35,222 nt of DNA from an uncultured Burkholderiales bacterium (GTDB taxonomy: Bacteria; Pseudomonadota; Gammaproteobacteria; Burkholderiales; Burkholderiaceae_C): the NCBI GenBank assembly GCA_903844825.1, contig CAIMVC010000190.1, positions 1 through 35,222 of the forward strand, read 5' to 3'. The notes beneath the pieces were generated by a model. The model saw nothing but the letters and a program-made list of their open reading frames with translations. It was not told the origin of the DNA and made no database searches. How positions within the stretch are numbered: position 1 is the stretch's first letter; the number at the start of each line of letters is the position of its first letter. This document shows, piece after piece, positions 17,072 through 25,486 of this stretch. The position numbers and the translations under genes were made by a program.

Positions 17072-17932
17072 TCAGAGGGGGGCCAGACGAATCTCAAAGC
17101 TCATCACAGGCACCTTCTCGCCTGGCAGCCCGAGGCGTGCGCAGGCTTCAGGGTCGGCCACGTTCTGGTAGCGGCCAACCAATGCTTCGCGCACGCCGAA
17201 CACGGCGTCGCTGTCGAGGTACGGATCTTCCGCATCGAAGATCTCGGTCACCAGCGTGCGGTAACCGGACGCTGAAACGATCACATGAAAATGCGCCGGC
17301 CGCCAGGCGCTGCGGCCGGCCGGTTCGACCAGATCAAGCCAGGCGGGGCCGTCGGTTGGAATCTCATACGGCACAGCGCGAATGGTCGCAATCTCGCAGC
17401 AGCCGTCTGCCCCGACCTTGAGTTGGCAGCGCAGGTTGTCGGTAGGCTGGCTGAGGTCCACCTGCCAGTACAGGCCGTTGGCGGCGTTTTGCCAAAAGTC
17501 GATGCTGGCCCCTGGCAAGGCTTGGCCGGCGCTGTCGCAGACGCGGGCGCGCAGCAGCACGCGCTGACCCGCGTTGGCGCCAGTCAGGTCGGCCGGATTG
17601 CTCAGCCAGGGGGAGCCCGGGGTGTGAAAAGGCCCCAGCACACTGCCAGGCGTGACCGCCGGGTCGCTGGCCAGCAGATCCACAAGGCTTGACAGGCCCA
17701 ACACGTCGGACAGCAGTGAGAATTCGCTGCGGCTGTCGCTGGAGATATCACCGACCTTGTGCAGGAACGTCAACGCCGCACGCCACTCGGTGTGCGTGAG
17801 CTGCACGTCCCTGGCGTATTGGTGTAGCGCTTTGACGAGGCACTGAACCAACTCCCGCTGACGCGCATCGGGCAGCCCCGCAAAGCTCTGTGCCACGGCC
17901 TCGGTGACAGTGGCCAAGCCCATGTCTTTCAT
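17072..17932 (-). CDS. Intradiol ring-cleavage dioxygenase, hydroxyquinol 1,2-dioxygenase-like
   Basis: Non-haem Fe(III) enzyme that opens a catecholic ring between the two hydroxyls; the sequence pattern resembles hydroxyquinol 1,2-dioxygenases, which yield maleylacetate. The 286-residue protein has the N-terminal helical dimerisation domain (to about residue 95), SVLGPFHTPGSPWL, then the beta-sandwich with predicted iron ligands Y155 (NGLYWQVD), Y189 (AVPYEIPTDGP), H214 and H216 (RPAHFHVIVSASGYRTL); spacing fits the family. The ATG overlaps the upstream stop in an ATGA arrangement (17929-17932), implying translational coupling with the FAH gene. No maleylacetate reductase, cycloisomerase or hydroxylase accompanies it, so the natural substrate may not be hydroxyquinol. 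Catechol or a substituted catechol is the main alternative. Confidence 0.88.
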   Translation of the reverse strand: MKDMGLATVTEAVAQSFAGLPDARQRELVQCLVKALHQYARDVQLTHTEWRAALTFLHKVGDISSDSRSEFSLLSDVLGLSSLVDLLASDPAVTPGSVLGPFHTPGSPWLSNPADLTGANAGQRVLLRARVCDSAGQALPGASIDFWQNAANGLYWQVDLSQPTDNLRCQLKVGADGCCEIATIRAVPYEIPTDGPAWLDLVEPAGRSAWRPAHFHVIVSASGYRTLVTEIFDAEDPYLDSDAVFGVREALVGRYQNVADPEACARLGLPGEKVPVMSFEIRLAPL

Positions 17933-18789
17933 GCCGTGACGGGGTTGGACAGTACGCCGATGCCTTCAATGCGGATGTCAATGGTGTCGCCGGCTTTCAT
18001 GAACACCGGTGGCGTGCGCGCGTAACCCACGCCCCCGGGCGTTCCCATGACCAGCACGTCACCGGGCTCCAGCGTCAAGCACTCGGACAGCAGCGAGATC
18101 GTCTGCGCCACACCAAAGACCATGTCTTTGGTGTCGGCGTCCTGCATGATCTTGCCGTTCAAAATCGACTGGATGCGCAGGCCAACGCAGCCGGGCGGCA
18201 GTTCATCGGCGGTCACCAGGCTCGGGCCAAAGCCGCCACTGGCGTCGAAATTTTTACCAATCGTCCACTGGCTGGCGCGGCGCTGGTAGTCGCGGTACGA
18301 GCCGTCGTTGAAGCAGGCATAACCAAACACAGCGTTTAAGGCATCGGCCTGCGAAACAAAGCGCGTGCGCTGACCGATCACGACCGCCAGTTCGGCCTCA
18401 AAGTCCAGCTTGTCTGACGTTGGCGAGACCTGCAAGGGTGCGCCATGCGCCAGCAAGGAGGTATGACAGCGCAAAAAGAAGGCCGGGTAGTCGGCAATCA
18501 GGTTGCCCCCCTCCTTGGCATGGTCCACGTAGTTCACGCCCAGGCAAATGATCTTGCCCGGTTGCGGCACGCAGGGCGCCAAGGTGACTTTACCGAGCGG
18601 AGTCGGCTGGGCGGCCTTGACCCGATCGGCCACACGGGCCTGCAAGCCTGGCTGGTCGGCGCACTGCGCAATGAATTCGCGCAAAGTGTTCGGCAGGTCG
18701 GCACCGAGCTCGCAGCTGTCAACCACGCCATCGCCCACCACAATGCCCCAACCCGGGGTGCCGCTGGTGCTAAAGCTTACAAAACGCAT
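17929..18789 (-). CDS. FAH-family hydrolase/isomerase
   Basis: A 286-residue cytosolic member of the fumarylacetoacetate hydrolase superfamily. It has the short N-terminal domain typical of the group, then KIICLGVNYVDHAKEGG, KLDFEAELAVVIG (E131, E133), FNDGSYRDYQRR (D162), WTIGKNFDASGGFGP (K179) and VLVMGTPGGVGYARTPP. The metal-binding triad is complete, so activity is expected. Relatives include acylpyruvate hydrolases, HpaG-type isomerases and oxaloacetate tautomerases, and the sequence alone does not separate them. AAGGACA lies a few bases before the ATG. It is the second gene of the operon, 33 bp after Bug A and overlapping the dioxygenase start, so its substrate is probably on the same pathway. 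Confidence 0.9.
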   Translation of the reverse strand: MRFVSFSTSGTPGWGIVVGDGVVDSCELGADLPNTLREFIAQCADQPGLQARVADRVKAAQPTPLGKVTLAPCVPQPGKIICLGVNYVDHAKEGGNLIADYPAFFLRCHTSLLAHGAPLQVSPTSDKLDFEAELAVVIGQRTRFVSQADALNAVFGYACFNDGSYRDYQRRASQWTIGKNFDASGGFGPSLVTADELPPGCVGLRIQSILNGKIMQDADTKDMVFGVAQTISLLSECLTLEPGDVLVMGTPGGVGYARTPPVFMKAGDTIDIRIEGIGVLSNPVTA

Positions 18790-18822
18790 GAACTGTCCTT
18801 CTTGAAGTGCGTGAAACCGTCA

Positions 18823-19773
18823 TTACTGAATCTTGATGTTGAGGTCTTTGACCAACTGCCCCCATTTGCCGACCTCGCTCTCGACGTAGCGGCGCAGCGT
18901 CGGACGGTCCATGCGGCCAGCTTCGAGCGACAGCGTCTGGTAGCGGTCCTGCACCGCCTTGACCGCTTGCGCCTTGTTGATTTCGGCATTGAGCAAATCC
19001 AACAAGGCGGCCGGTGTCTTGGCGGGGGCGAAAACGCCAAACCAGGTGTTGGCTTCAAAGTCCTTGTAGCCCAACTCGGCCACGGTCGGCACATCAGGCA
19101 GTGCCGGGCTGCGCTTGAGCGACATCACGGCAATCGGCCGCACCTTGCCGCTTTTGGCAAAGGGCACGGCTGGTGGCATGGACGTCGAGGCGATCGGCAC
19201 CTGACCGCTCACCACCGCGTTGGTGGCTGCAGCAGGCTGAAAAGGCACATGGGTGACGTCCACTTTGGCCAGGCCACGAAACAGCCATTCGGCGCCCAGA
19301 TGCGTGGTGGTGCCGTTGCCGGAAGATGCGTAGGCCAGCGTGCCCGTCCGGGCCAGCGCCAGCAGCTCCGGCAGCGTTGTGGCTTTGACATCTGGATGCA
19401 CGTACAGCAGGTTCGGGGTGAAGCCCGCGAGCGCGACGGGTTGAAGGTCCTTGACCGCGTCATAGCCGGCATTGCCAAAGAGGGTTGGATTCACGGCGTA
19501 GGCAACACTGTGAAACAGGAGCGTGTAGCCATCAGCCGGCCCGTTCATCACGCCCTGCGTGGCAATGTTGCCACCAGCACCCGGCTTGTTCTCAACCAGC
19601 ACGGGCTGGCCCAGCGCGGCTGAAACCTGCTCGCCAATCAGACGGGCAACGATGTCGGTCGAACTACCGGCCGCGAAAGCGACCACGAAGCGAATCGGCT
19701 TATCCGGAAAAGCGGCATGACTGGCGCCCCACATGAACAAGGTGGCCAGCAGGCTTGCTAAAAAACGCGTCAT
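18823..19773 (-). CDS. Bug/TctC-family solute-binding protein (Bug A)
   Basis: First gene of the catabolic operon. The 316-residue protein has a Sec signal (MTRFLASLLATLFMWGASHA, cut near SHAAF) and the usual Bug blocks: FPDKPIRFVVAFAAGSSTDI, LVENKPGAGGNIATQ, VTHVPFQPAAATNAVVSG and PDVPTVAELGYKDFEANTW. AGGAGA is six bases before the ATG at 19773, which fixes the start; an in-frame start at 19812 lies inside the promoter/operator region and is unlikely. It is distinct from Bug B and Bug C, not a recent duplicate: leaders and linkers differ. It presumably binds the compound whose degradation the operon encodes, or an analogue. Confidence 0.9.
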   Translation of the reverse strand: MTRFLASLLATLFMWGASHAAFPDKPIRFVVAFAAGSSTDIVARLIGEQVSAALGQPVLVENKPGAGGNIATQGVMNGPADGYTLLFHSVAYAVNPTLFGNAGYDAVKDLQPVALAGFTPNLLYVHPDVKATTLPELLALARTGTLAYASSGNGTTTHLGAEWLFRGLAKVDVTHVPFQPAAATNAVVSGQVPIASTSMPPAVPFAKSGKVRPIAVMSLKRSPALPDVPTVAELGYKDFEANTWFGVFAPAKTPAALLDLLNAEINKAQAVKAVQDRYQTLSLEAGRMDRPTLRRYVESEVGKWGQLVKDLNIKIQ

Positions 19774-19850
19774 GGCTTTGTCTCCTGGAGAGGTATTAAT
19801 TTTTATCGACAAAGCTATAATTTAATTGTTTTATCGATAAATTTCCACTC
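19774..19850 (-). promoter_or_regulatory. Promoter/operator region of the catabolic operon with two TTTATCGAYAAA sites
   Basis: An AT-rich island in an otherwise GC-rich region, directly upstream of Bug A. It holds a perfect 12-bp palindrome TTTATCGATAAA (19830-19841) and a one-mismatch copy TTTATCGACAAA (19802-19813), centre to centre 28 bp. A sigma70 -10-like TATAGC lies between them on the minus strand; a -35 is not clear. Two half-symmetric sites of this size flanking a promoter fit a dimeric winged-helix repressor such as the FCD GntR protein at 12843. The rest of the 346-bp gap (to 20119) shows no gene. Confidence 0.6.
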
Positions 19851-20119
19851 CGGGTTTACCCGTTTGCACACAGTATCGCAATGGCCTTGTTCAATATGCC
19901 GATCCAAATGCCCGATCAATTAGCTCGAGCAGTGAGGCCGCCGTGCCTGTGGTCGAAACGCGTCATGCTTGCAGGCGGCACCGACAGGATGGGCAGACTG
20001 TTCAACGATGCCTGAACAACATCGCCCCGGTGGCATGGTGTACGCTGGGGCTGTCGATTTCGGCGCCCCGACCCGGGTTTGACGAGGTCCCCTCCGCGCT
20101 CCACCCCGCAAAGGACGAC

Positions 20120-20554
20120 ATGCATCCATCCGAAGCACTCCCTTGGATACTCAACCACTGCCGGCATATTGCTGTGGTGGGTCTGTCGCCCAAACCGCAC
20201 CGCGCCAGTTTTGACGTGTCGCGCTACATGCTCTCTCAGGGCTACCGCATCATCCCGATCAACCCCAACGCCACCGAAGTGCTGGGCCAAAAAGCCTATG
20301 CCAGTCTCAGCGACGCCGCCCGCCATGAGCAGATTGACCTGGTCAATTGCTTTCGTAACAGTGAAGACATTCCACCGCTGGTGGATGAAGCCATTGCCGT
20401 TGGGGCACGGGCGATCTGGATGCAACTGGGCATTCGCCACGAGGCCGCCGCCAGTCTGGCCCGGGCGGCCGGCCTGCTGGTGGTCCAGGACCATTGCCTG
20501 AAAATCGACCACCGGGTGCTGTTTTCGACCGGGCTGGTGCTGCCACCGGTCTGA
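20120..20554 (+). CDS. CoA-binding domain protein (YccU-like)
   Basis: Single-domain CoA-binding protein (CoA_binding_2 family; Rossmann fold as in succinyl-CoA ligase alpha). The 144-residue sequence shows HIAVVGLSPKPHRASFDVSR, GYRIIPINPNATEVLGQKAY and later GARAIWMQLGIRHEAA, matching YccU-type proteins. Molecular role unknown. AAGGACGAC lies just before the ATG at 20120, and the family similarity begins there; the open frame upstream to 19943 has no similarity. It is 76 bp upstream of hemE on the same strand. Confidence 0.85.
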   Translation: MHPSEALPWILNHCRHIAVVGLSPKPHRASFDVSRYMLSQGYRIIPINPNATEVLGQKAYASLSDAARHEQIDLVNCFRNSEDIPPLVDEAIAVGARAIWMQLGIRHEAAASLARAAGLLVVQDHCLKIDHRVLFSTGLVLPPV

Positions 20555-20630
20555 AGGTCATGGTCAGTGGGAGCCCGCCCCTCGGGAAACTGCGGTGCCC
20601 GGGCCGGGCAACACCTGACACAATAAACCC

Positions 20631-21743
20631 ATGTTCGCACCTCTTCAAAACGACACATTTTTGCGCGCCTGCTGGCGCCAGGCCACCGATCACACCCCCG
20701 TCTGGCTCATGCGCCAGGCCGGACGTTACCTGCCGGAGTACCGCGCCACGCGCGCCCAGGCGGGCAGCTTCATGGGGCTGGCCACCAACACCGACTACGC
20801 CACTGAAGTCACCTTGCAGCCGCTGGAGCGTTACCCGCTCGACGCTGCCATCTTGTTCTCGGACATCCTGACCGTGCCCGACGCCATGGGGCTGGGCCTG
20901 TCGTTTGCGCTGGGTGAAGGCCCCAAGTTCGCCACTGCCGTGCGCGACGAAGCGGCAGTCGCCAAGCTCGAAGTGCCAGACATGGACAAGCTGCGCTACG
21001 TGTTCGATGCCGTCACCTCCATCCGCAAGGCCCTGAACGGCCGCGTGCCGCTGATTGGTTTTTCGGGAAGCCCCTGGACGCTGGCCTGCTACATGGTCGA
21101 AGGCGCAGGCTCTGACGACTACCGTCTGGTCAAGACCATGCTGTACCAGCGGCCCGACCTGATGCACCGCATGCTGGCGGTCAACGCCGACGCCGTGGCC
21201 GCTTACCTGAATGCGCAGATCGAAGCTGGCGCGCAGGCGGTGATGATCTTCGACAGCTGGGGCGGCGTGCTGGCCGACGCGGCTTTTCAGACCTTCAGCC
21301 TGGCCTACACGGCGCGGGTGCTGGCCCAGCTCAAACGGGAGCACGATGGCGTGAAAATACCGCGCCTGGTGTTCACCAAGGGCGGCGGTCTGTGGCTGCG
21401 GCAAATGGCCGCGCTCGACTGCGAAGTGCTGGGACTGGACTGGACCGTCAACCTCGGCCAAGCCCGCGCTTTGGTTGGCGGGCAAGTGGGCGGCCCGGGC
21501 AAGGCGCTGCAAGGCAATATCGACCCGAACGTGCTGTTTGCTCAGCCCCATCAGATTCAAACTGAAGTTGCCGCCGTGCTGGACAGCTTTGGACTGCCGC
21601 ACACCGACGCAGGCACCACCGGCCCGACGCATATTTTCAACCTCGGACACGGCATCAGCCAGCACACGCCGCCCGAGAATGTGCAGACACTGGTCGAGGC
21701 CGTGCATGCACACTCCCGGCAGATGAGGAAGTCCAGCCGCTGA
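20631..21743 (+). CDS. hemE: Uroporphyrinogen decarboxylase
   Basis: Cytosolic haem-pathway enzyme that removes four acetate carboxyls from uroporphyrinogen III to give coproporphyrinogen III. The 370-residue protein carries the two family signatures: [16 protein letters not shown] near the N-terminus, with the substrate-binding Arg residues, and [17 protein letters not shown] further in, plus the conserved [14 protein letters not shown] and FDSWGGVL blocks. Length is typical for proteobacteria. A GC hairpin without T-tract (21761-21783) follows the stop. Confidence 0.96.
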   Translation: MFAPLQNDTFLRACWRQATDHTPVWLMRQAGRYLPEYRATRAQAGSFMGLATNTDYATEVTLQPLERYPLDAAILFSDILTVPDAMGLGLSFALGEGPKFATAVRDEAAVAKLEVPDMDKLRYVFDAVTSIRKALNGRVPLIGFSGSPWTLACYMVEGAGSDDYRLVKTMLYQRPDLMHRMLAVNADAVAAYLNAQIEAGAQAVMIFDSWGGVLADAAFQTFSLAYTARVLAQLKREHDGVKIPRLVFTKGGGLWLRQMAALDCEVLGLDWTVNLGQARALVGGQVGGPGKALQGNIDPNVLFAQPHQIQTEVAAVLDSFGLPHTDAGTTGPTHIFNLGHGISQHTPPENVQTLVEAVHAHSRQMRKSSR

Positions 21744-21760
21744 CACACAACTCGGCGCTG

Positions 21761-21783
21761 GCCCCAGGCTCGCAGGCTGGGGC
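21761..21783. terminator. GC hairpin after hemE
   Basis: Perfect 7-bp stem GCCCCAG/CTGGGGC (21761-21767 and 21777-21783), 9-base loop, 18 bp after the hemE stop. No T-tract, so termination is uncertain. Confidence 0.4.
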
Positions 21784-21888
21784 GCTGGCGGCCTGAGACG
21801 CTAGTCGCCTTACCCGCGCCGCCAAAGCCCGTGGGCGATCGTTCAAGGTGCAAAAATAGCCTGCCGAAGGCCAAAACGGCTGCGCTAT

Positions 21889-22114
21889 AGCACGAATATG
21901 ACGAATCGGATCATGACTTATGCACAAAATTCGTGCTGCGGCGCATCATCCTGGCCCGCGGAATGACGCACTCGCTATAAAAGCAATAGCGAAGCTAAGT
22001 CATTGATTTATAAGGAAAAGCTTTAACTGCTTTTAAAACGGGCAATCTAGTCAAGGCCTTGATTTCAAAGGCCCGCAGCACGGTCGAGCCACTCTATCAA
22101 CAAAGTTATCCACA
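21889..22114. promoter_or_regulatory. Palindrome-rich hemE-priA intergenic region with a DnaA-box match
   Basis: The 458-bp gap 21744-22201 has no gene. It is AT-richer than its surroundings and holds a 9-bp perfect inverted repeat AGCACGAAT/ATTCGTGCT (21889-21897, 21929-21937, 31-base spacer), a 6-bp hairpin CGCTAT/ATAGCG (21973-21991), a 12-bp palindrome TCAAGGCCTTGA (22051-22062) and one perfect DnaA-box consensus TTATCCACA (22106-22114). A sigma70 promoter for priA is likely in this stretch but no convincing -35/-10 pair was found. Functions are inferred only from form and position. Confidence 0.45.
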
Positions 22115-22201
22115 GAAAACCTGAAGAATGGCAAACACATTGTCAAATCAAGCACTTAGCGCAACAAGCGAAGGTGAGTTGACAAAAAAGCTCTGCAAGC
22201 C

Positions 22202-24418
22202 ATGACCTACTGGTTGGGCGTTGTTGTCGCCACTCCCGCACACAGTCAGATCGCCGGACCCCTGACCTACTGCAGCGACACGGCACTTGAACCAGGGCAG
22301 CTGGTGCGCGTACCGCTGGGCAAACGGGAGGTGCTGGGCGTGGTCTGGTCGCAGGAAAGCGACAACGGCGACCTGGACCCGGCCAAGGCGCGGTCCATCA
22401 CCGGCGCGCTGGAGGGCCTGGCGCCCCTGTCCGCCACTTGGCGGCAGCTGGTGGGCTTCACGGCCGCCTACTACCAGCGCTCACTCGGCGAGGTCGCCCT
22501 GGCCGCGCTACCGCCGCAATTGCGCGAGTTGAGCAGCGAGCAACTGGCCCGCCGGCTCAAGCGGCCCACGCATGCCGGCCAGGCCGGGCCGAGCCTGATC
22601 ACCCTGCCCGAGTTGAGCCCACAACAAACCGTCGCCTTAGCCGAGTTCGCCAGCGCCCACCGCCCGACCCTGCTGTTTGGCGCGACCGGCAGCGGCAAGA
22701 CCGAGGTCTACCTGCGCTGCGCCGCCGCCGTGCTGGCCGCCGACCCGCACGCCCAGGTGCTGGTGATGGTGCCCGAGATCAACCTCACGCCGCAGCTGCA
22801 AGCACGCTTCGAAGCGCGTTTTGCGCACCTGGGGCCCGAACGCGTGGTCGCGCTGCACAGCGGCCTGACGCCAGCGCAAAGGCTCAAAAGCTGGCTCGCA
22901 GCCCACGCGGGCCAGGCCCGGCTGATTCTGGGCACGCGCATGGCCGTGCTGGCCTCGCTGCCCAGGCTGCAACTGATCGTCGTCGACGAGGAGCACGACC
23001 CCAGCTACAAACAGCAAGAAGGCGCTCGTTACTCCGCGCGCGACCTGGCGGTCTATCGGGCGCAGCTCGAGAGCCGGAGCGCCACGGCCGCAGGCGCGCC
23101 CCAGGCCGACACCGCAGCGGCCTGCCGCGTCCTGCTCGGTTCGGCGACTCCGTCACTGGAGAGCTGGCAAGCCAGCCTGACCGGGCGCTACCAGCGCCTG
23201 CTCATGAACGAGCGTATCGGCCACAGCGGGCCGGCGCCAACCCGCCCCGCCCCCGCGCCTTTGCACGCCAAAGCTGACGAAAAAGCGCTCATCGCAGGGA
23301 GCGACCCGCAGGCTGCGGCGAGCATCGGCGTGCAGGTGGTTTTGCTGGACATGAACCACCAGCCCAGGCACGCCATCCTGGCGCCGCCGCTGCTCGAGGC
23401 CATTGCCCAGCGCATCGCGCGGGGCGAGCAGTCGATGGTGTTTCTCAACCGCCGGGGTTATGCGCCGGTGCTGGCCTGCCACGACTGCGGCTGGAAAAGC
23501 GAATGCCCGCACTGCAGCGCCTACCGGGTCTTTCACAAGCTCGATCGCACCCTGCGCTGTCACCATTGCGGCTTTACCGAACGCGTCCCCCGCGCCTGCC
23601 CAGCCTGCGGCAATGTGGACATCGCGCCCGTGGGCCGCGGCACCGAGCGACTGGAAGAGCACCTTGGCGAGCTGCTGCAAGGGATCACGCGCCCGGACGG
23701 CACGGCGCCGGTGGTCGCCCGCATCGACGCGGACAGCACGCGCTTGAAAGGCTCGCTCGAATCGCAACTGGCCAACGTCCATGCTGGCGCGGTCGATGTG
23801 CTGGTGGGCACGCAAATGATCGCCAAGGGGCACGACTTTCGCAACATCACGCTGGTGGCGGCCGTGAATCCAGACGGGGCGCTGTTTTCCAGTGATTTCA
23901 GAGCACCCGAACGGCTGTTCAGCTTGTTGATGCAGGCCGCTGGCCGCGCCGGGCGCGACGCCGCGCAAAGCCGCAACAGCCAGATGTGGGTGCAGACCTT
24001 TCACCCGCAGCATCCCCTGTTTGAAGCCCTGAAAAAGCACGACTATCCCAGCTTTGCAGCGCAGGAGCTCAAAGAACGCGAAGCCGCCGGCCTGCCGCCG
24101 TTTGGCTCCTGCGCGCTGGTGCGGGCCGAGGCGCGCACGCAGGAGATAGCGCAGGATTTTCTGGGCGCCATCACCGCGGCGGCGCAGTCAGCCCCCCTGC
24201 CTGACCTGGCGCGCGTCAGGCCCTACCCGGCCGTACCCATGACGATTCAGCGCGTGGCGAACGTGGAGCGGGCGCAAATGTTGATTGAAAGCGATTCGCG
24301 CGCCGCGCTGCAGCGCTTTTTATCAAGCTGGCAGCCGCTGATCGCCCAGACCCGCCAGCAGCCAGCGTTCAAGGCGCTCATCCGCTGGGCCATTGACGTC
24401 GATCCACTGGCCATCTGA
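22202..24418 (+). CDS. priA: Primosomal protein N' (replication restart helicase PriA)
   Basis: 3'-5' superfamily 2 helicase that recognises stalled forks and loads the replisome away from oriC. The 738-residue protein shows an N-terminal 3'-DNA-binding domain, Walker A GATGSGKTE (about residues 160-168), the DEEH box (VVDEEHDPSYKQQEG, near 262), the RYSARDLAVYRA block, and the Zn-binding insert with Cys pairs CHDCGWKSECPHC and CHHCGF...CPACGN (about residues 425-475). Helicase motif V/VI regions (GTQMIAKGHDF, QAAGRAGR) are intact. The region 23060-23330 between motifs is longer and more Ala-rich than in E. coli, as is common in betaproteobacteria. The nearest Shine-Dalgarno-like sequence (AAGGTGAG) is 24 bases before the ATG, so initiation signals are weak. 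Confidence 0.96.
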   Translation: MTYWLGVVVATPAHSQIAGPLTYCSDTALEPGQLVRVPLGKREVLGVVWSQESDNGDLDPAKARSITGALEGLAPLSATWRQLVGFTAAYYQRSLGEVALAALPPQLRELSSEQLARRLKRPTHAGQAGPSLITLPELSPQQTVALAEFASAHRPTLLFGATGSGKTEVYLRCAAAVLAADPHAQVLVMVPEINLTPQLQARFEARFAHLGPERVVALHSGLTPAQRLKSWLAAHAGQARLILGTRMAVLASLPRLQLIVVDEEHDPSYKQQEGARYSARDLAVYRAQLESRSATAAGAPQADTAAACRVLLGSATPSLESWQASLTGRYQRLLMNERIGHSGPAPTRPAPAPLHAKADEKALIAGSDPQAAASIGVQVVLLDMNHQPRHAILAPPLLEAIAQRIARGEQSMVFLNRRGYAPVLACHDCGWKSECPHCSAYRVFHKLDRTLRCHHCGFTERVPRACPACGNVDIAPVGRGTERLEEHLGELLQGITRPDGTAPVVARIDADSTRLKGSLESQLANVHAGAVDVLVGTQMIAKGHDFRNITLVAAVNPDGALFSSDFRAPERLFSLLMQAAGRAGRDAAQSRNSQMWVQTFHPQHPLFEALKKHDYPSFAAQELKEREAAGLPPFGSCALVRAEARTQEIAQDFLGAITAAAQSAPLPDLARVRPYPAVPMTIQRVANVERAQMLIESDSRAALQRFLSSWQPLIAQTRQQPAFKALIRWAIDVDPLAI

Positions 24419-24504
24419 GCCAACAAAGGGCAGCTGGATGCACCCAAGCGCGCCGCGATTGTCAACTTGCATGCAATTCAGCAGCGCAAACCAGGCAGTC
24501 AACG

Positions 24505-24527
24505 GCCGCTTGCAAGCTCAGCGGCCT
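24505..24527. terminator. GC hairpin between convergent priA and AEC transporter genes
   Basis: Perfect 7-bp stem GGCCGCT/AGCGGCC (24505-24511 and 24521-24527), 9-base loop, lying in the 114-bp gap between convergent genes, near the 3' end of the transporter gene. It could serve both strands; no T-tract. Confidence 0.4.
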
Positions 24528-24532
24528 GGCGC

Positions 24533-25486
24533 TCAAATCAGCAAAGCTACCGCGCCAGAAAAAGTCAAAAACGCGAACACCGTCGACCACAAGATGATGC
24601 GGGCAATGCGGCCGTTGTTGGCATCAAAACGCTCGGCCAGCAGCGACACATTGCTGGCACTGGGCAAGGCTGCCACCAGCACCATCACGGTCAGGGCGAA
24701 GGGCTGCAGTGGCACCCCGATCTGAATCGCCGCCAGCCCCACCAGCGCCACCAGCAGCGGGTGCAGCAGCAGCTTGATCAGCACCACGCCCACGTAGTCG
24801 CGCAGCGGCAGGGCTTGCGCGCTGCGACTTTGCGAGCGCGCCAGCACCGCGCCAATGGTGAACAGGGCCACCGGCGAGGCCGCATCGGCCAGCAGACCCA
24901 CCGTTTGCATGACGGGTGCCGGCAGCGTCAGCCCCACGCCCGACGCCAGGGTGCCCAGCAAGATGGCCCAGGGCATAGGGTTCATGGCCACGCCCTTGAG
25001 CGCTTTTTTGGCCGCCACACCCGCACCATGGCTGCCGGCCGAGTCGAGCTGCGACAAAGCAATGCACAGCGAGCTGGTGACCACCAGATCGACCACGATC
25101 GTGACTATCGCCGGCCCGGCGGCCTGCACGCCAAGCAAAGCCACCAGCAGCGGCACCCCCATGAAACCGGTGTTCGGAAAAGCGCCCACCAGCGCGCCAA
25201 AGGCCGCATCGTTCCAGCCCACCCGGCGGTTGCGCGTGACCGTCACGGTGAAAGCCACCATCACCAGCGCGCACACCAGGTAAACCCCCAGCAAGCTGGC
25301 ATCAAGCAGTTGCGGCAGCGGCGTGCTCGAGCCAAAGCGGTAGAGCATGCAGGGCAAGGCGAAATACAGCACAAAGGTATTCAAGCCAGGAATCGCCGCC
25401 TCGGGCAACAGCCCCCGACGCGCGGCCAGATAGCCGCACAACACCAGCACGAAAAATGGAAAGGTAATGAGAAGAACGCTGATCAC
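24533..25486 (-). CDS. AEC-family transporter (auxin efflux carrier/malonate-type permease)
   Basis: The 317-residue protein is strongly hydrophobic with about ten predicted membrane segments, starting MISVLLITFPFFVLVLCGY and containing the family's FVLYFALPCMLYRF, FGALVGAFPNTGFMGVPLL and ALPSASNVSLLAERF blocks. AEC proteins are secondary carriers, and known bacterial substrates include malonate and other organic acids; the plant members carry auxin. The substrate here is not predictable. The gene is divergent from rep (135 bp) and convergent with priA. An alternative label is malonate transporter MdcF/MleP-like. Confidence 0.88.
   Translation of the reverse strand: MISVLLITFPFFVLVLCGYLAARRGLLPEAAIPGLNTFVLYFALPCMLYRFGSSTPLPQLLDASLLGVYLVCALVMVAFTVTVTRNRRVGWNDAAFGALVGAFPNTGFMGVPLLVALLGVQAAGPAIVTIVVDLVVTSSLCIALSQLDSAGSHGAGVAAKKALKGVAMNPMPWAILLGTLASGVGLTLPAPVMQTVGLLADAASPVALFTIGAVLARSQSRSAQALPLRDYVGVVLIKLLLHPLLVALVGLAAIQIGVPLQPFALTVMVLVAALPSASNVSLLAERFDANNGRIARIILWSTVFAFLTFSGAVALLI

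Noticed and set aside
20343-21746. Minus-strand open frame (467 codons) opposite hemE
   Set aside because: Antisense to intact hemE, His/Gln/Arg-rich as typical for shadow frames, no domain.
22106-22114. DnaA box considered as part of a replication origin
   Set aside because: Only one box, no clustered boxes, no dnaA/dnaN/rpmH neighbours.
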